From Candidatus Heimdallarchaeota archaeon (GTDB lineage: Archaea > Asgardarchaeota > Heimdallarchaeia > Heimdallarchaeales > Heimdallarchaeaceae): a stretch of 25,514 bases of DNA. The translations under genes were made by a program, and so were the position numbers. The notes under the pieces were generated by a model that saw only the letters and a program-made list of their open reading frames with translations, was not told where the DNA came from and searched no databases. Of the stretch, positions 6,859 through 14,901 are shown piece after piece (position 1 is the first letter of the stretch; each line of letters starts with the position of its first letter). The stretch lies in the NCBI GenBank assembly GCA_016839985.1, contig JAEOTG010000316.1, forward strand, positions 1 to 25,514, written 5' to 3'.

Positions 6859-8619
6859 ATGGATAAAAATGTAGCAATTTCACTTAAAATTGTTGGATTT
6901 CTCTTGTTAATAGTATCTGCATTCATACCATTATATACAATTACCTTTGATTCACAACCTGCTTCAATAGCTGGACCACATAATGATCCAGCAAATTTGG
7001 TAGGAAATAACGGAACCTTAGTCCGTGTGTTAGCCTTTAGAATAGAATATAAGGTTTTAACATTCTCCACTTCAACTAACAAGACAAGCGCTTTTCTTCA
7101 ATCATCAGAAGTACCAAGTAGTGTAGTGATTCTTTCTGCTGCAGTTTGGTTTATACTAATTTTTGCTATTTTGGCTACAGTTTTAGGGCAAGTGTTTCAA
7201 AGTGGAGGGTTCAAGTCGAGAGGAACTGTTGCTGATATCGCAGCTGCAATTTTATTCCTCTGTGGACTAATAGCCTCAATCATTAGTATGAATCGGACAA
7301 TATTCATTGCTGCGGAAAGATATCAAGCAGCAGTAACGGGACAATCAGCATCCACGATAAATCTTAATCCAATTACTTTTAATCCAAATGATGATACACC
7401 TTCATATTATGATATAGGACTTACTGGATCCCTAAATCCTGGTTTCTATATATTCATAATAGGCATTCTGATGTTGGTCACAGGAATTTTCCTCCCAGTT
7501 GACTGGCAAAAAACAGCTGGATCTGAAATGGGAAGAAGATTAGGAGAAAACACTGTTGTTAGATGGATTAAAACTGTTGCAGGATTAAGATTAACAACTT
7601 ATATTACACGCCGTCTTTTAACACTTATTCCTCTATTTATTGCAATATGTATAATGACGTTTGTAATGGTTAGCGGTATGGGAGATCCTGTTTCATTGAT
7701 GTTGCTAGGAAAACAAAGAGCAACAGAACAAGATAGAATAAACCTCACGCGTAAACTTGGCTTAGATCAACCAGTATATGTTCAATTTATAATGTGGTTC
7801 TACAACTTAATACAAGGAGATATGGGGAACTCTTTCACTTCTGGACAACCAATAAATAGTATAATTGGTGGTTTAATTTGGGAAACATTAAAACTTCAAT
7901 TAGCAGCTTATGTTATTGCATTGGTTACTTCAATTCCATTGGGAGTTATTGCAGCCAAAAATCAAAACACATGGATTGATTCTTCTGCGAGCGCTTTTGC
8001 TCTTTTGGCTCAATCTATGCCAATATTTGTCTTTGGTTTAGTGCTTATTTATATTTTCAGTGGTTATGGATTGGGATGGTTCCCAGCAGCTAAAGCGCAT
8101 AAAGTACCTGCGCCTACGCCAGTGTTTAGTTCGGAAACGTGGGGATTATTCTGGTCTGGACAAATGGGTACGTGGTGGGCAAGTGTTTCAGAAAGATTAT
8201 TTGACTCAATTATGCATATGGTTCTACCTACTGTTACCCTAGCGTTCAACTTTATGGCGCTTTATACTAGATTAGTAAGATCATCAATGTTAGAAGTACT
8301 AAGACAAGATTTTATTCTAGCTGCAAGGGCTAATGGTTTATCTGAACGAGTTGTAACTTGGAAACATGCATTCCGCAACACTCTCATTCCTGTTGTAACT
8401 TTTATAGGTTTATTCTTAGCTACTGCATTAGCAGGTGCTCCAATTACTGAAACTCTATTTACATGGCCAGGTTTAGGATACAAGTATGTAGTAGCAATAG
8501 GATTTCTAGATTTCCCAATGATATTAGGTACGACGGCAATCCTTACGATATTAATTCTGTTTGGAAATCTAATAACAGATATAGTTTATGTGGCTGTGGA
8601 CCCACGTATAGAGCTTTAA
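6859..8619 (+). CDS. dppB: Opp/Dpp ABC transporter permease with N-terminal 4-TM extension
   Basis: At 586 residues this is nearly twice the usual DppB/OppB length of about 310-340. The C-terminal part, from about residue 247 (TYITRRLLTLIPLFIAI), is a standard peptide-transporter permease: the GDPV segment, LGLDQPVYVQF, and the EAA-type ATPase-contact loop ARANGLSERVVTWKHAFRN. The N-terminal 240 residues are extra and have four predicted membrane segments at about 8-29, 88-112, 124-145 and 193-214. A 58-residue outside loop follows the first and a 47-residue loop lies between the third and fourth. The first gene of a four-gene operon, it forms the membrane channel with the dppC-like product. 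The extension might replace or anchor a substrate-binding component; that is inference. Confidence 0.9.
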   Translation: MDKNVAISLKIVGFLLLIVSAFIPLYTITFDSQPASIAGPHNDPANLVGNNGTLVRVLAFRIEYKVLTFSTSTNKTSAFLQSSEVPSSVVILSAAVWFILIFAILATVLGQVFQSGGFKSRGTVADIAAAILFLCGLIASIISMNRTIFIAAERYQAAVTGQSASTINLNPITFNPNDDTPSYYDIGLTGSLNPGFYIFIIGILMLVTGIFLPVDWQKTAGSEMGRRLGENTVVRWIKTVAGLRLTTYITRRLLTLIPLFIAICIMTFVMVSGMGDPVSLMLLGKQRATEQDRINLTRKLGLDQPVYVQFIMWFYNLIQGDMGNSFTSGQPINSIIGGLIWETLKLQLAAYVIALVTSIPLGVIAAKNQNTWIDSSASAFALLAQSMPIFVFGLVLIYIFSGYGLGWFPAAKAHKVPAPTPVFSSETWGLFWSGQMGTWWASVSERLFDSIMHMVLPTVTLAFNFMALYTRLVRSSMLEVLRQDFILAARANGLSERVVTWKHAFRNTLIPVVTFIGLFLATALAGAPITETLFTWPGLGYKYVVAIGFLDFPMILGTTAILTILILFGNLITDIVYVAVDPRIEL

Positions 8620-8635
8620 GCAAGGTGATTTAAAG

Positions 8636-9862
8636 ATGGAAAAAACAACAAGAAAAAAGGGATCTTTCACAAGAAGATTAGACAGTTACATGAAAGAAAA
8701 AAGACTTCCAAAATCAATGACTTGGGCAGGAGTGTTAGCCGTGGGTTGGAAACACTTCTATTTCAACTTTATTATAGAATTCTTAGTAATTCTTATTGGA
8801 TTATTCTTAATACTAGTTTTTACTAATAATCAGGCAATTTACTGGAATATTTTGTATACAGTAGCTTTTTCTGCAGTTTGGATAGCATTAAGAATAGGTT
8901 GGAGATATATAAGAGCAACTGCAACAAAACAAGAAATAATCATAGCGAAAGATGGAACATTAAGGGAACGAAGTCCTTCTCAATGGACTTTAGTTTGGAG
9001 AAGATACAAGAAAAATAAAATCGCTGTGCTCTCAGGGGCCATAGTTATTTTGGTGACCATTATTGCCATTATCTATCCTATTCTCATGCCTTTCAGTCCA
9101 GTAGGCACAACTCCACTTTTCGATGCTTGGAATGGCGGAGGTTCATTATCTAATCCTAATTTGAAATATCCAGGAGGGACAGATGTTTTAGGTAGAGATG
9201 AATTTTCAAGAATTCTTGCAGGAAGCGAAGTCTCTCTAACTGTTGGTTTATTCTCTAGCTTTTTATCAGCGATAATTGGAGTGACTTTGGGTGCTCTAGC
9301 CGGTTATTACAGAGGATGGACAGAAGAAATAATAATGAGATTAACTGATATGTTCCTTGCTTTACCTTTTCTTGTAATAGCAATCCTCGCAGTATCATTT
9401 ATACGAAGAGGAAGATTAGCTTTCCTCAGACAAATACCACAGTCTGTAGTAATTATTTTTGTACTGGGAGTTTTTGGATGGGCGGGGCTATGTAGACTAG
9501 TAAACGCAAATACGAAACAAATTTATAATCTAGATTATGTTAATGCTGCAAGAGTATTAGGAGCTAGTAATAGGAGGATAATTTTAGTACATATACTCCC
9601 AAATATCTTAGCTCCAATTATAGTAATAGTAACTCTAGGCATTGCAGGTGGAATACTTTCAGAAGCAGGTTTAACGTTTCTGGGACTAGGAAGTCCAACA
9701 ACAATATCGTGGGGACAAATGGTAAATGAAGCTCAAACGAATCTAAAAACGAACCCCGAATTGGCGTTACTTCCAGGATTTGCAATATTCTTTGTTGTGC
9801 TGGCATTTAACCTATTAGGAGACGCATTAAGAGATGCGTTAGATCCAAGATTAAGAGAGTAA
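8636..9862 (+). CDS. dppC: Opp/Dpp ABC transporter permease, DppC-like, with N-terminal extension
   Basis: This 408-residue membrane protein is the second permease. The region from about residue 115 (WRRYKKNKIAVLSGAIVIL) to the end matches DppC/OppC: an N-terminal anchor helix, the LGRDEFSRILAGSEVSL segment, and the EAA loop YVNAARVLGASNRRIILVHILPN. The first 115 residues are extra and hold two likely membrane helices (about 46-63 and 68-88) between basic stretches, so the protein is longer than the usual 280-310 residues. It follows the first permease by 16 bases and its stop overlaps the next start as TAATG, so the genes are cotranscribed and probably coupled. Confidence 0.9.
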   Translation: MEKTTRKKGSFTRRLDSYMKEKRLPKSMTWAGVLAVGWKHFYFNFIIEFLVILIGLFLILVFTNNQAIYWNILYTVAFSAVWIALRIGWRYIRATATKQEIIIAKDGTLRERSPSQWTLVWRRYKKNKIAVLSGAIVILVTIIAIIYPILMPFSPVGTTPLFDAWNGGGSLSNPNLKYPGGTDVLGRDEFSRILAGSEVSLTVGLFSSFLSAIIGVTLGALAGYYRGWTEEIIMRLTDMFLALPFLVIAILAVSFIRRGRLAFLRQIPQSVVIIFVLGVFGWAGLCRLVNANTKQIYNLDYVNAARVLGASNRRIILVHILPNILAPIIVIVTLGIAGGILSEAGLTFLGLGSPTTISWGQMVNEAQTNLKTNPELALLPGFAIFFVVLAFNLLGDALRDALDPRLRE

Positions 9863-10893
9863 TGAAAATGAAACCAATATTAGATGTACAAGAACTTAGT
9901 ACTTATTTTTACACGGAAAGCGGCGTTGTAGAAGCACTTGATGGTGTTTCTTTTGATGTTAGACCTGGAGAACCTGTTGGTGTTGTAGGTGAATCTGGTT
10001 GTGGAAAAACTGTAACAGGTAAATCCATTCTCCGTATTCTTGATAAAAATGGAAGTATTGTAGCAGGAAAGATATTTTACAAGGGTATTAATCTAGTTGA
10101 TCTTCCTGACTTACAAATGCGTAAAATCAGGGGTAAAGAAATTTCCATGATTTTCCAAGATCCCATGACTAGCCTTAATCCCATTTTCAAAGTAGAAGAT
10201 CAAATGATTGAAGTTATTGCTCTTCATAGAAAATGCAAGAAGGATGAAGCTAGAACTTTAGCTATAGAATCACTTGAGCTAGTTGGTATTCCAGAGGCTG
10301 AAAAAAGAATAATTGATTACCCTCATCAATTCAGTGGCGGAATGCGACAGCGTATTCTTATTGCAAGAGCTCTAGCTCTACAACCTAGTTTACTAATTGC
10401 GGATGAACCTACTACAGCTCTCGATGTAACTATCCAAGCTCAAGTCCTTGAAATCATAAAAGAAATGCAACAAAGGCTTGGATTAGCAATGATGTTAATT
10501 ACTCATAACCTTGGAGTTGTTGCAGAAATAACAAAACGGGTGCATATCTTTTATGGAGGTAGGGTGGTTGAATCTGGTGCAACCGAAGACATTTTTCTAG
10601 ATCCAAGACATCCCTACACAAGAGCATTATTTGATAGTATCCCATCATTAGAAAAAGACAAAACACGTCTTGAAACTATTCCTGGTACTGTACCAAGATT
10701 GATTAATCCTCCAAAGGGTTGTCGTTTTCATCCTCGATGTAAATATGCAACAGAAGTTTGTTCTCGAATACGTCCTCCAGAAATTACTTTTGGCAAGGAA
10801 CGTCGTGTTGCATGTCATCATTTCGAAGAACTTGATTTACATGTTGAGGAAGATCTATTCACTAAACAAGCCACTGCTAAGGAGGAGGTATGA
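9862..10893 (+). CDS. dppD: Peptide ABC transporter ATP-binding protein, DppD-like
   Basis: This 343-residue ATPase has Walker A GESGCGKT at 43-50, the signature FSGGMRQR, Walker B LLIADEP with the D-loop ALD, and the switch histidine in LITHN. The C-terminal oligopeptide-transporter domain contains four cysteines in the order GCRFHPRC, VC, ACHH, which in DppD-type proteins form an iron-sulfur site. Length and layout are normal for the family. It pairs with the DppF-like ATPase encoded next to drive import through the two permeases. Its start overlaps the previous stop by one base and its stop TGA is embedded in the start region of the next gene. Confidence 0.93.
   Translation: MKMKPILDVQELSTYFYTESGVVEALDGVSFDVRPGEPVGVVGESGCGKTVTGKSILRILDKNGSIVAGKIFYKGINLVDLPDLQMRKIRGKEISMIFQDPMTSLNPIFKVEDQMIEVIALHRKCKKDEARTLAIESLELVGIPEAEKRIIDYPHQFSGGMRQRILIARALALQPSLLIADEPTTALDVTIQAQVLEIIKEMQQRLGLAMMLITHNLGVVAEITKRVHIFYGGRVVESGATEDIFLDPRHPYTRALFDSIPSLEKDKTRLETIPGTVPRLINPPKGCRFHPRCKYATEVCSRIRPPEITFGKERRVACHHFEELDLHVEEDLFTKQATAKEEV
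10881..10888 (+). promoter_or_regulatory. Strong Shine-Dalgarno sequence deciding the dppF start
   Basis: GGAGGAGG lies only one base before the ATG at 10890 but seven bases before the ATG at 10896. Normal spacing therefore favours translation from 10896. Confidence 0.7.
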
Positions 10894-10895
10894 AG

Positions 10896-11936
10896 ATGGT
10901 AACAACATTTGAAGAATATGAAACTGTAGATCTTTTTGCTGATTGGGACTCTAAAACTCAACCAATAATAAATCTAATTAATCTTAGAAAATGGTTTCCA
11001 GTAAGTCAACAGTCTGTGTTGTTTTCTCAAGTAGTTGCGCAGATTAAAGCAGTTGATGGAGTTAAACTATTTCTAAATAAAGGTGAGACTCTAGGATTAG
11101 TAGGTGAATCTGGTTGTGGTAAAAGTACTACAGCAAGAGTAATAAGTAAACTTGAGGAGCCAACAGAAGGTTCCGTATATTTCAAAGGAATTGATATTTT
11201 TCAACCAATGACTAGAGAGGAAGAACTTTCCATTAAACGTCAATTACAAATGGTTTTTCAAGATCCATATTCAAGTTTAAATCCAAGAAGAATGGTTCTT
11301 GATCTCATTAAGGAACCATTTGATATACATTACCCTGATATGGCTTATGAAGAAAAAGAATCTAGAGTACTTGAGATCTTAGCAAAAGTAGGATTAGAGG
11401 ATTATCACGCTTTGAGATATCCTCATGAGTTTAGTGGAGGACAACGACAAAGAATAGGTATAGCTCGAGCATTGGCAATACATCCAGAGGTTATTTTGCT
11501 TGATGAACCAGTATCTGCATTAGATGTATCTGTTCAAGCACAAATCTTGAATCTTCTACGTGATCTTCAAATAGACTTTAATTTAACATACATGTTTATT
11601 GCGCATGATCTTAGTGTAATTAAACATGTCTCAGACAGAGTTGCAGTGATGTATCTAGGTAAGATAATGGAGATGACTCCTACAGGAGAGCTATTTCGTA
11701 GAACAGCACATCCTTATTCTGTATCATTACTATCTGCTATTCCTCGTCCTGATCCACGTATTAAGATGGATCGTATCATTTTAGAAGGAGATGTGCCAAG
11801 TCCAATAAACCCACCATCAGGATGTCCATTTCATCCAAGATGCTACAAAGCTCAAGAAATATGTAGTAAGGAAACACCTCAGCTTAAAGAAATTGAGCCA
11901 AATCATTACGTATCTTGTCATTTCCCTGAAATTTAG
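10896..11936 (+). CDS. dppF: Peptide ABC transporter ATP-binding protein, DppF-like
   Basis: This is the second ATPase of the transporter, about 346 residues. It has Walker A GESGCGKST, the Q-loop MVFQDPYSSLNPR, the signature FSGGQRQRIG, Walker B VILLDEPVSALD and the switch His in FIAHDLSV. Like the DppD-like partner it ends with a four-cysteine oligopeptide-transporter domain (GCPFHPRC, IC, SCHF). I chose ATG 10896 because of the GGAGGAGG seven bases upstream; ATG 10890 would overlap the dppD stop as ATGA. It is the last gene of the operon: a T-rich stretch follows the stop and the next gene is convergent. No gene for an extracellular binding protein is in the operon. Confidence 0.93.
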   Translation: MVTTFEEYETVDLFADWDSKTQPIINLINLRKWFPVSQQSVLFSQVVAQIKAVDGVKLFLNKGETLGLVGESGCGKSTTARVISKLEEPTEGSVYFKGIDIFQPMTREEELSIKRQLQMVFQDPYSSLNPRRMVLDLIKEPFDIHYPDMAYEEKESRVLEILAKVGLEDYHALRYPHEFSGGQRQRIGIARALAIHPEVILLDEPVSALDVSVQAQILNLLRDLQIDFNLTYMFIAHDLSVIKHVSDRVAVMYLGKIMEMTPTGELFRRTAHPYSVSLLSAIPRPDPRIKMDRIILEGDVPSPINPPSGCPFHPRCYKAQEICSKETPQLKEIEPNHYVSCHFPEI

Positions 11937-11939
11937 TAA

Positions 11940-11968
11940 CGTTTTTTTCTTTTTTTGTTTCTTTTTAA
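11940..11968 (+). terminator. T-rich terminator of the peptide transporter operon
   Basis: Immediately after the dppF stop come three T-runs (7, 7 and 5 T) separated by single C, G or short breaks. Oligo-T runs without a required hairpin are the usual archaeal termination signal. The run overlaps the first bases of the convergent dehydrogenase gene. Confidence 0.6.
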
Positions 11969-12999
11969 TATCCTTCATCAATGTTGACTGTATTTAGATA
12001 ACTCTTTTCTCCCCTTGCAAATTGTGATATAATTTCTATCTGTTCATCCCATCTTCTTAAATCATTCATGGGTGAAGCTCCCCTATGGGGGGATAAAACA
12101 ATATTTTCTAATGCATGAAAGGGATAAGAGAAAGGATATTTCAAATCTTCAGGTGTTGGTTCAGGTTGGTAATTATACCAGACATCTATAGCAGCACCAG
12201 CAATTATCTTGTCGCGTAGAGCTGTATACAAACTTTCTTCATCAATTACAAATCCTCTCCCTATATTGACTAGAAGACCCTTTTTCCCTAATAACTTAAG
12301 TTCATCTTTTCCTAATAATCCCTCGGTTTTTTCTGTCAATGGTACAGCAACAATTAATGTATCTACTTCTTTTAGAAAAGCGTGTAATTCAGTAATAGTA
12401 TACTTTTTAGCTGGAGTGGGGAGAGATATTTCCTGTTTTGACCATTCTCTTCGTAAAATTGAAAATTTTACATCAAATCCAGATAATAATTTGTGTACTT
12501 TTTGATTAACAGCCCCATAGCCTAAAAAACCAATTTTTCTGTTCCTTATAGGAATTGAAGTAGCATGAGAATCACCTCTCCTCCACAAGCCTTGAACCAT
12601 CCAAGTATGGTGAGTTATAATCTTATTTGACAATGCCAATAGTAAAGCTACAGCATGTTGAGCTGTAAAATAGGCATTACCATGTCCATTTACTAATGTA
12701 ATATTGCGTTCTTTTGTTAATTCTTTAAAAATAGGTATCAAGTGCTGAATTCCAGCTCCAGGATTTATGAAAAGTTTGAGCTGCTTTGCTGTTTCTAGCA
12801 GTTCTTTAGTTGGTCTCCAACCCATTATTATCTCAGGATTATATTCTTTTACTAGTTGTAAAAAAGTTTCATTTGATGTTTCCTTAGGAATGATAAGGTT
12901 AACTTGGGGATAATCCTTTAGGCCATTGATCAAGTATTTCTTCAACTGCTCATTAGGTTGCCAAATACATAATACATTAACTTCTGGTTTTGTATTCAT
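11965..12999 (-). CDS. D-2-hydroxyacid dehydrogenase (NAD-dependent)
   Basis: This 344-residue oxidoreductase of the D-isomer-specific 2-hydroxyacid dehydrogenase family reduces a 2-oxoacid or oxidises the D-hydroxyacid with NAD(P). The Rossmann segment is IGFLGYGAVNQKV, with Asn where many family members have the last Gly. The catalytic Arg is R248 in VNIGRG, the acid is in DVWYNYQPEP and the catalytic His is H305 in LSPHRG. A hydrophobic NGHGNAYFTAQHAVALLLAL helix matches the family's N-to-C-domain connection. The substrate (glycerate, phosphoglycerate, lactate or another) cannot be told; there is no ACT domain, so classic SerA is less likely. It is convergent with the transporter operon. 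Confidence 0.88.
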   Translation of the reverse strand: MNTKPEVNVLCIWQPNEQLKKYLINGLKDYPQVNLIIPKETSNETFLQLVKEYNPEIIMGWRPTKELLETAKQLKLFINPGAGIQHLIPIFKELTKERNITLVNGHGNAYFTAQHAVALLLALSNKIITHHTWMVQGLWRRGDSHATSIPIRNRKIGFLGYGAVNQKVHKLLSGFDVKFSILRREWSKQEISLPTPAKKYTITELHAFLKEVDTLIVAVPLTEKTEGLLGKDELKLLGKKGLLVNIGRGFVIDEESLYTALRDKIIAGAAIDVWYNYQPEPTPEDLKYPFSYPFHALENIVLSPHRGASPMNDLRRWDEQIEIISQFARGEKSYLNTVNIDEGY

Positions 13000-13120
13000 T
13001 TATCTCTAATAAAACTCAAGAGAGTATCATAAAAAACTTTCATATCTAGCGTTAGATAAATCACATTTTCACAAACTTAAATTCAGATGTTTCTTAATTT
13101 CTTCTACAACAGTAAGAAAC

Positions 13121-13128
13121 TTTTAAAC
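13121..13128 (+). promoter_or_regulatory. TATA box for a leaderless transcript
   Basis: TTTTAAAC lies 25-32 bases before the ATG at 13153, which puts the expected transcription start at or next to the start codon. Confidence 0.6.
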
Positions 13129-13152
13129 AAGTTATGAATCAGAACTAAATAG

Positions 13153-14448
13153 ATGACATTTAGTAAAGAGTTAATAGAGGAAATTAGAGCTGCTTTTCCA
13201 AGAGCAGCAGCTGATTTCAATGGTAGGAAGCGTGCATTTTTTGATAATGGTACTGCAACACTTGTTTTAGATCAAGCTGCTCAAGCGGAAACTGAGGCAC
13301 GTATAAATTGGAGTGCTAATGTAGGTGGTATTTTTGACGAATCTAAGCAAGCAAGTGCTGCTATTCACTCTGGAAGAGTTGCAGTAGCGGATTTTCTAAA
13401 TGCTCCGTCTCCAAAATCTATTGTATCTGGAGAATCTGCCACAGCCTTACTTTTTAATTTGAGCTATGCTATTGGTAAAGAACTCACTGGTAGCGAAAAT
13501 GTTGTGATAACAGATTATGAACATTATACTAATGTAGACCCTTGGGAAGAATTAAGAAAACGTGAGAAAGTACAACAAGTTCGGTACGCACAATTGAATA
13601 TGGAGGAGGGAACCCTTGATATAAATCATTTACAAGAGTTGATAGATTCAAACACTAAAATCGTAGCTATTTCTGCAGCTTCAAACATGTTGGGAACCAA
13701 AAGTTCGTTAGAAGAAATTGGGAAAATAGCAAGAGAAGTTGAAGCATATTTTATTGTTGATGCAGTACATCATATCCCCCATGGTCCAACCGATGTTCAA
13801 TCCCTAGATTGTGATTTCCTTGTATTCTCAGGTTACAAATTGTTCAGTTCTCATGGAAGTTTTCTATATGGTAAAGAAGAGCACCTTAATACACTTAAAC
13901 CTTTCAAAGTAAAACCTGCACCCAAGAATCCACCAGGAAAATTTGAATGGGGGACCAGGAACCAAGCTATGTTTGCAGCTATTAGTGGAGTAATTGATCA
14001 TTTTCGTTGGTTGTCAAGTGAAGTTCAAGCTAACTATGTAGGAAAATACACAGAATATAGTGAACAGAAGCGTGATTTGAAAATAGCAATGGATGCAATT
14101 GAACAATACGAAACTGGTTTATCTAAAGCAGTTCTTACTGGTTTTGATGACATCCCAGGTTTACTAGAAATACCAGAAGTAAAAGTCTTAGGGTTAACAG
14201 ACATAAATAGAATAAGTGAAAGAGATCCAACATTTTCTTTTGAGGTTGCTAATATTCCTGAGGAAGAGGTAGTTACACGACTGTGGAAGGAAGGAGGAAT
14301 AGCTGCAAGAGCTGGTCATTATTATTCCTATGCTCAAGATGTCTACAAAAAACCCAAAATCATCCGAATCAGTTTAGTTCATTATAATACATTTGAAGAG
14401 ATTAGTACATTCCTGAAAACCTTGAATAAGATAATTAAAAATAGATGA
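13153..14448 (+). CDS. Class V aminotransferase, cysteine-desulfurase-like but without the catalytic Cys
   Basis: This 431-residue PLP enzyme belongs to fold-type I, class V. D203 in FIVDAVHHIPHG and K229 in SGYKLFSSHG are the PLP-binding Asp and Lys, and the NGTATLVLDQAAQ start is like that of the cysteine-desulfurase-like group. True desulfurases have a reactive Cys in a RxGxHC-type loop near the C-terminus; here the matching segment is RAGHYYSYAQ from R386, with no Cys. The C-terminal IRISLVHYNTFEEI matches the same group. Cysteine desulfurization is therefore doubtful, and a different PLP reaction is more likely. A TATA box 25-32 bases upstream suggests a leaderless mRNA. The gene stands alone, 17 bases before the tRNA-Asn on the opposite strand. 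Confidence 0.85.
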   Translation: MTFSKELIEEIRAAFPRAAADFNGRKRAFFDNGTATLVLDQAAQAETEARINWSANVGGIFDESKQASAAIHSGRVAVADFLNAPSPKSIVSGESATALLFNLSYAIGKELTGSENVVITDYEHYTNVDPWEELRKREKVQQVRYAQLNMEEGTLDINHLQELIDSNTKIVAISAASNMLGTKSSLEEIGKIAREVEAYFIVDAVHHIPHGPTDVQSLDCDFLVFSGYKLFSSHGSFLYGKEEHLNTLKPFKVKPAPKNPPGKFEWGTRNQAMFAAISGVIDHFRWLSSEVQANYVGKYTEYSEQKRDLKIAMDAIEQYETGLSKAVLTGFDDIPGLLEIPEVKVLGLTDINRISERDPTFSFEVANIPEEEVVTRLWKEGGIAARAGHYYSYAQDVYKKPKIIRISLVHYNTFEEISTFLKTLNKIIKNR

Positions 14449-14465
14449 AGAATTATAAGTAGAAG

Positions 14466-14608
14466 TGGCGCCGTTGGTAGGATTTTCAGTTATTGACCCG
14501 CAAGTCAAATTTTTCTCGAACCTACGACCGGTCGGTCTCTGCTCATTCTCTGGCATTGCCTTAGCTTTATTAACAGCCGACTGCTCCACCGAACTGAGCT
14601 ACAACGGC
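14466..14608 (-). tRNA. tRNA-Asn(GTT) with two introns, at 37/38 and in the T-loop
   Basis: On the minus strand the acceptor GCCGTTG (14608-14602) pairs with CAACGGC (14476-14470), followed by G and an encoded CCA (14468-14466). The anticodon stem is GTCGG/CCGAC with loop CTGTTA...A, anticodon GTT. Intron 1 is 14570-14537 (34 nt, position 37/38): CTGT pairs with GCAG to give the 4-bp helix and TAA and AGA form the two 3-nt bulges. The T-stem GTAGG (14525-14521) pairs with CCTAC (14481-14477), but 39 bases lie between instead of 7. TTCG pairs with TGAA, with bulges AGA and AAT, so intron 2 is about 14514-14483 (32 nt) at position 59/60, leaving the loop TTCGAGT. Both introns show the bulge-helix-bulge form cut by the archaeal splicing endonuclease. 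Confidence 0.92.
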
Positions 14609-14800
14609 ACTTTTATTACACTCGTTTTTTTTTAAATTCTATTGCTTTTAAGTTTTTTTTCTTTGTATCTATTATTTTTAGTAATAGTTAGTATTATCCT
14701 AAGATAATTAAAGATTGAGTTTTTTATCTTCCATCTTCACATGAGAGGGTTTTGTGAATAAACAATTAAATAAATATAAAACTTCATAGCATGTAATCGT
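14609..14800. other. AT-rich spacer between tRNA-Asn and its orphan 5' half
   Basis: These 192 bases hold the tRNA-Asn promoter at their left end and are otherwise very AT-rich. I see no tRNA 3' half, no open frame and no terminal repeats that would mark an insertion sequence. Confidence 0.5.
14631..14636 (-). promoter_or_regulatory. TATA box of tRNA-Asn
   Basis: TTTAAA on the minus strand lies 23-28 bases before the 5' end of the tRNA, the usual archaeal spacing. Confidence 0.6.
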
Positions 14801-14839
14801 TTAACAGCCGACTGCTCCACCGAACTGAGCTACAACGGC
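14801..14839 (-). repeat. Orphan copy of the tRNA-Asn 5' half
   Basis: These 39 bases are identical to 14570-14608, the first 38 nt of tRNA-Asn plus the first base of its intron 1. The match stops at the 37/38 splice point. No 3' half follows. Upstream (minus strand), TTTTAAAT at 14888-14881 and a CTCG motif resemble the promoter of the intact gene but lie about 20 bases further away. It is either a duplication relic, an integration scar, or a split-tRNA 5' half. Confidence 0.8.
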
Positions 14840-14901
14840 TTTTCTAAAGTTATCAATCGTTTTTCATTCTCTCGCTTGGTTTTTAAATCTTTTTTTCATT
14901 C

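Noticed and set aside
14374..14589. A 71-residue minus-strand frame
   Set aside because: It runs through the tRNA-Asn gene and the antisense of the aminotransferase gene; the tRNA explains the sequence.
14570..14839. An insertion sequence bounded by the 39-base direct repeats
   Set aside because: The 192 bases between the repeats contain no transposase or integrase frame and no inverted termini.
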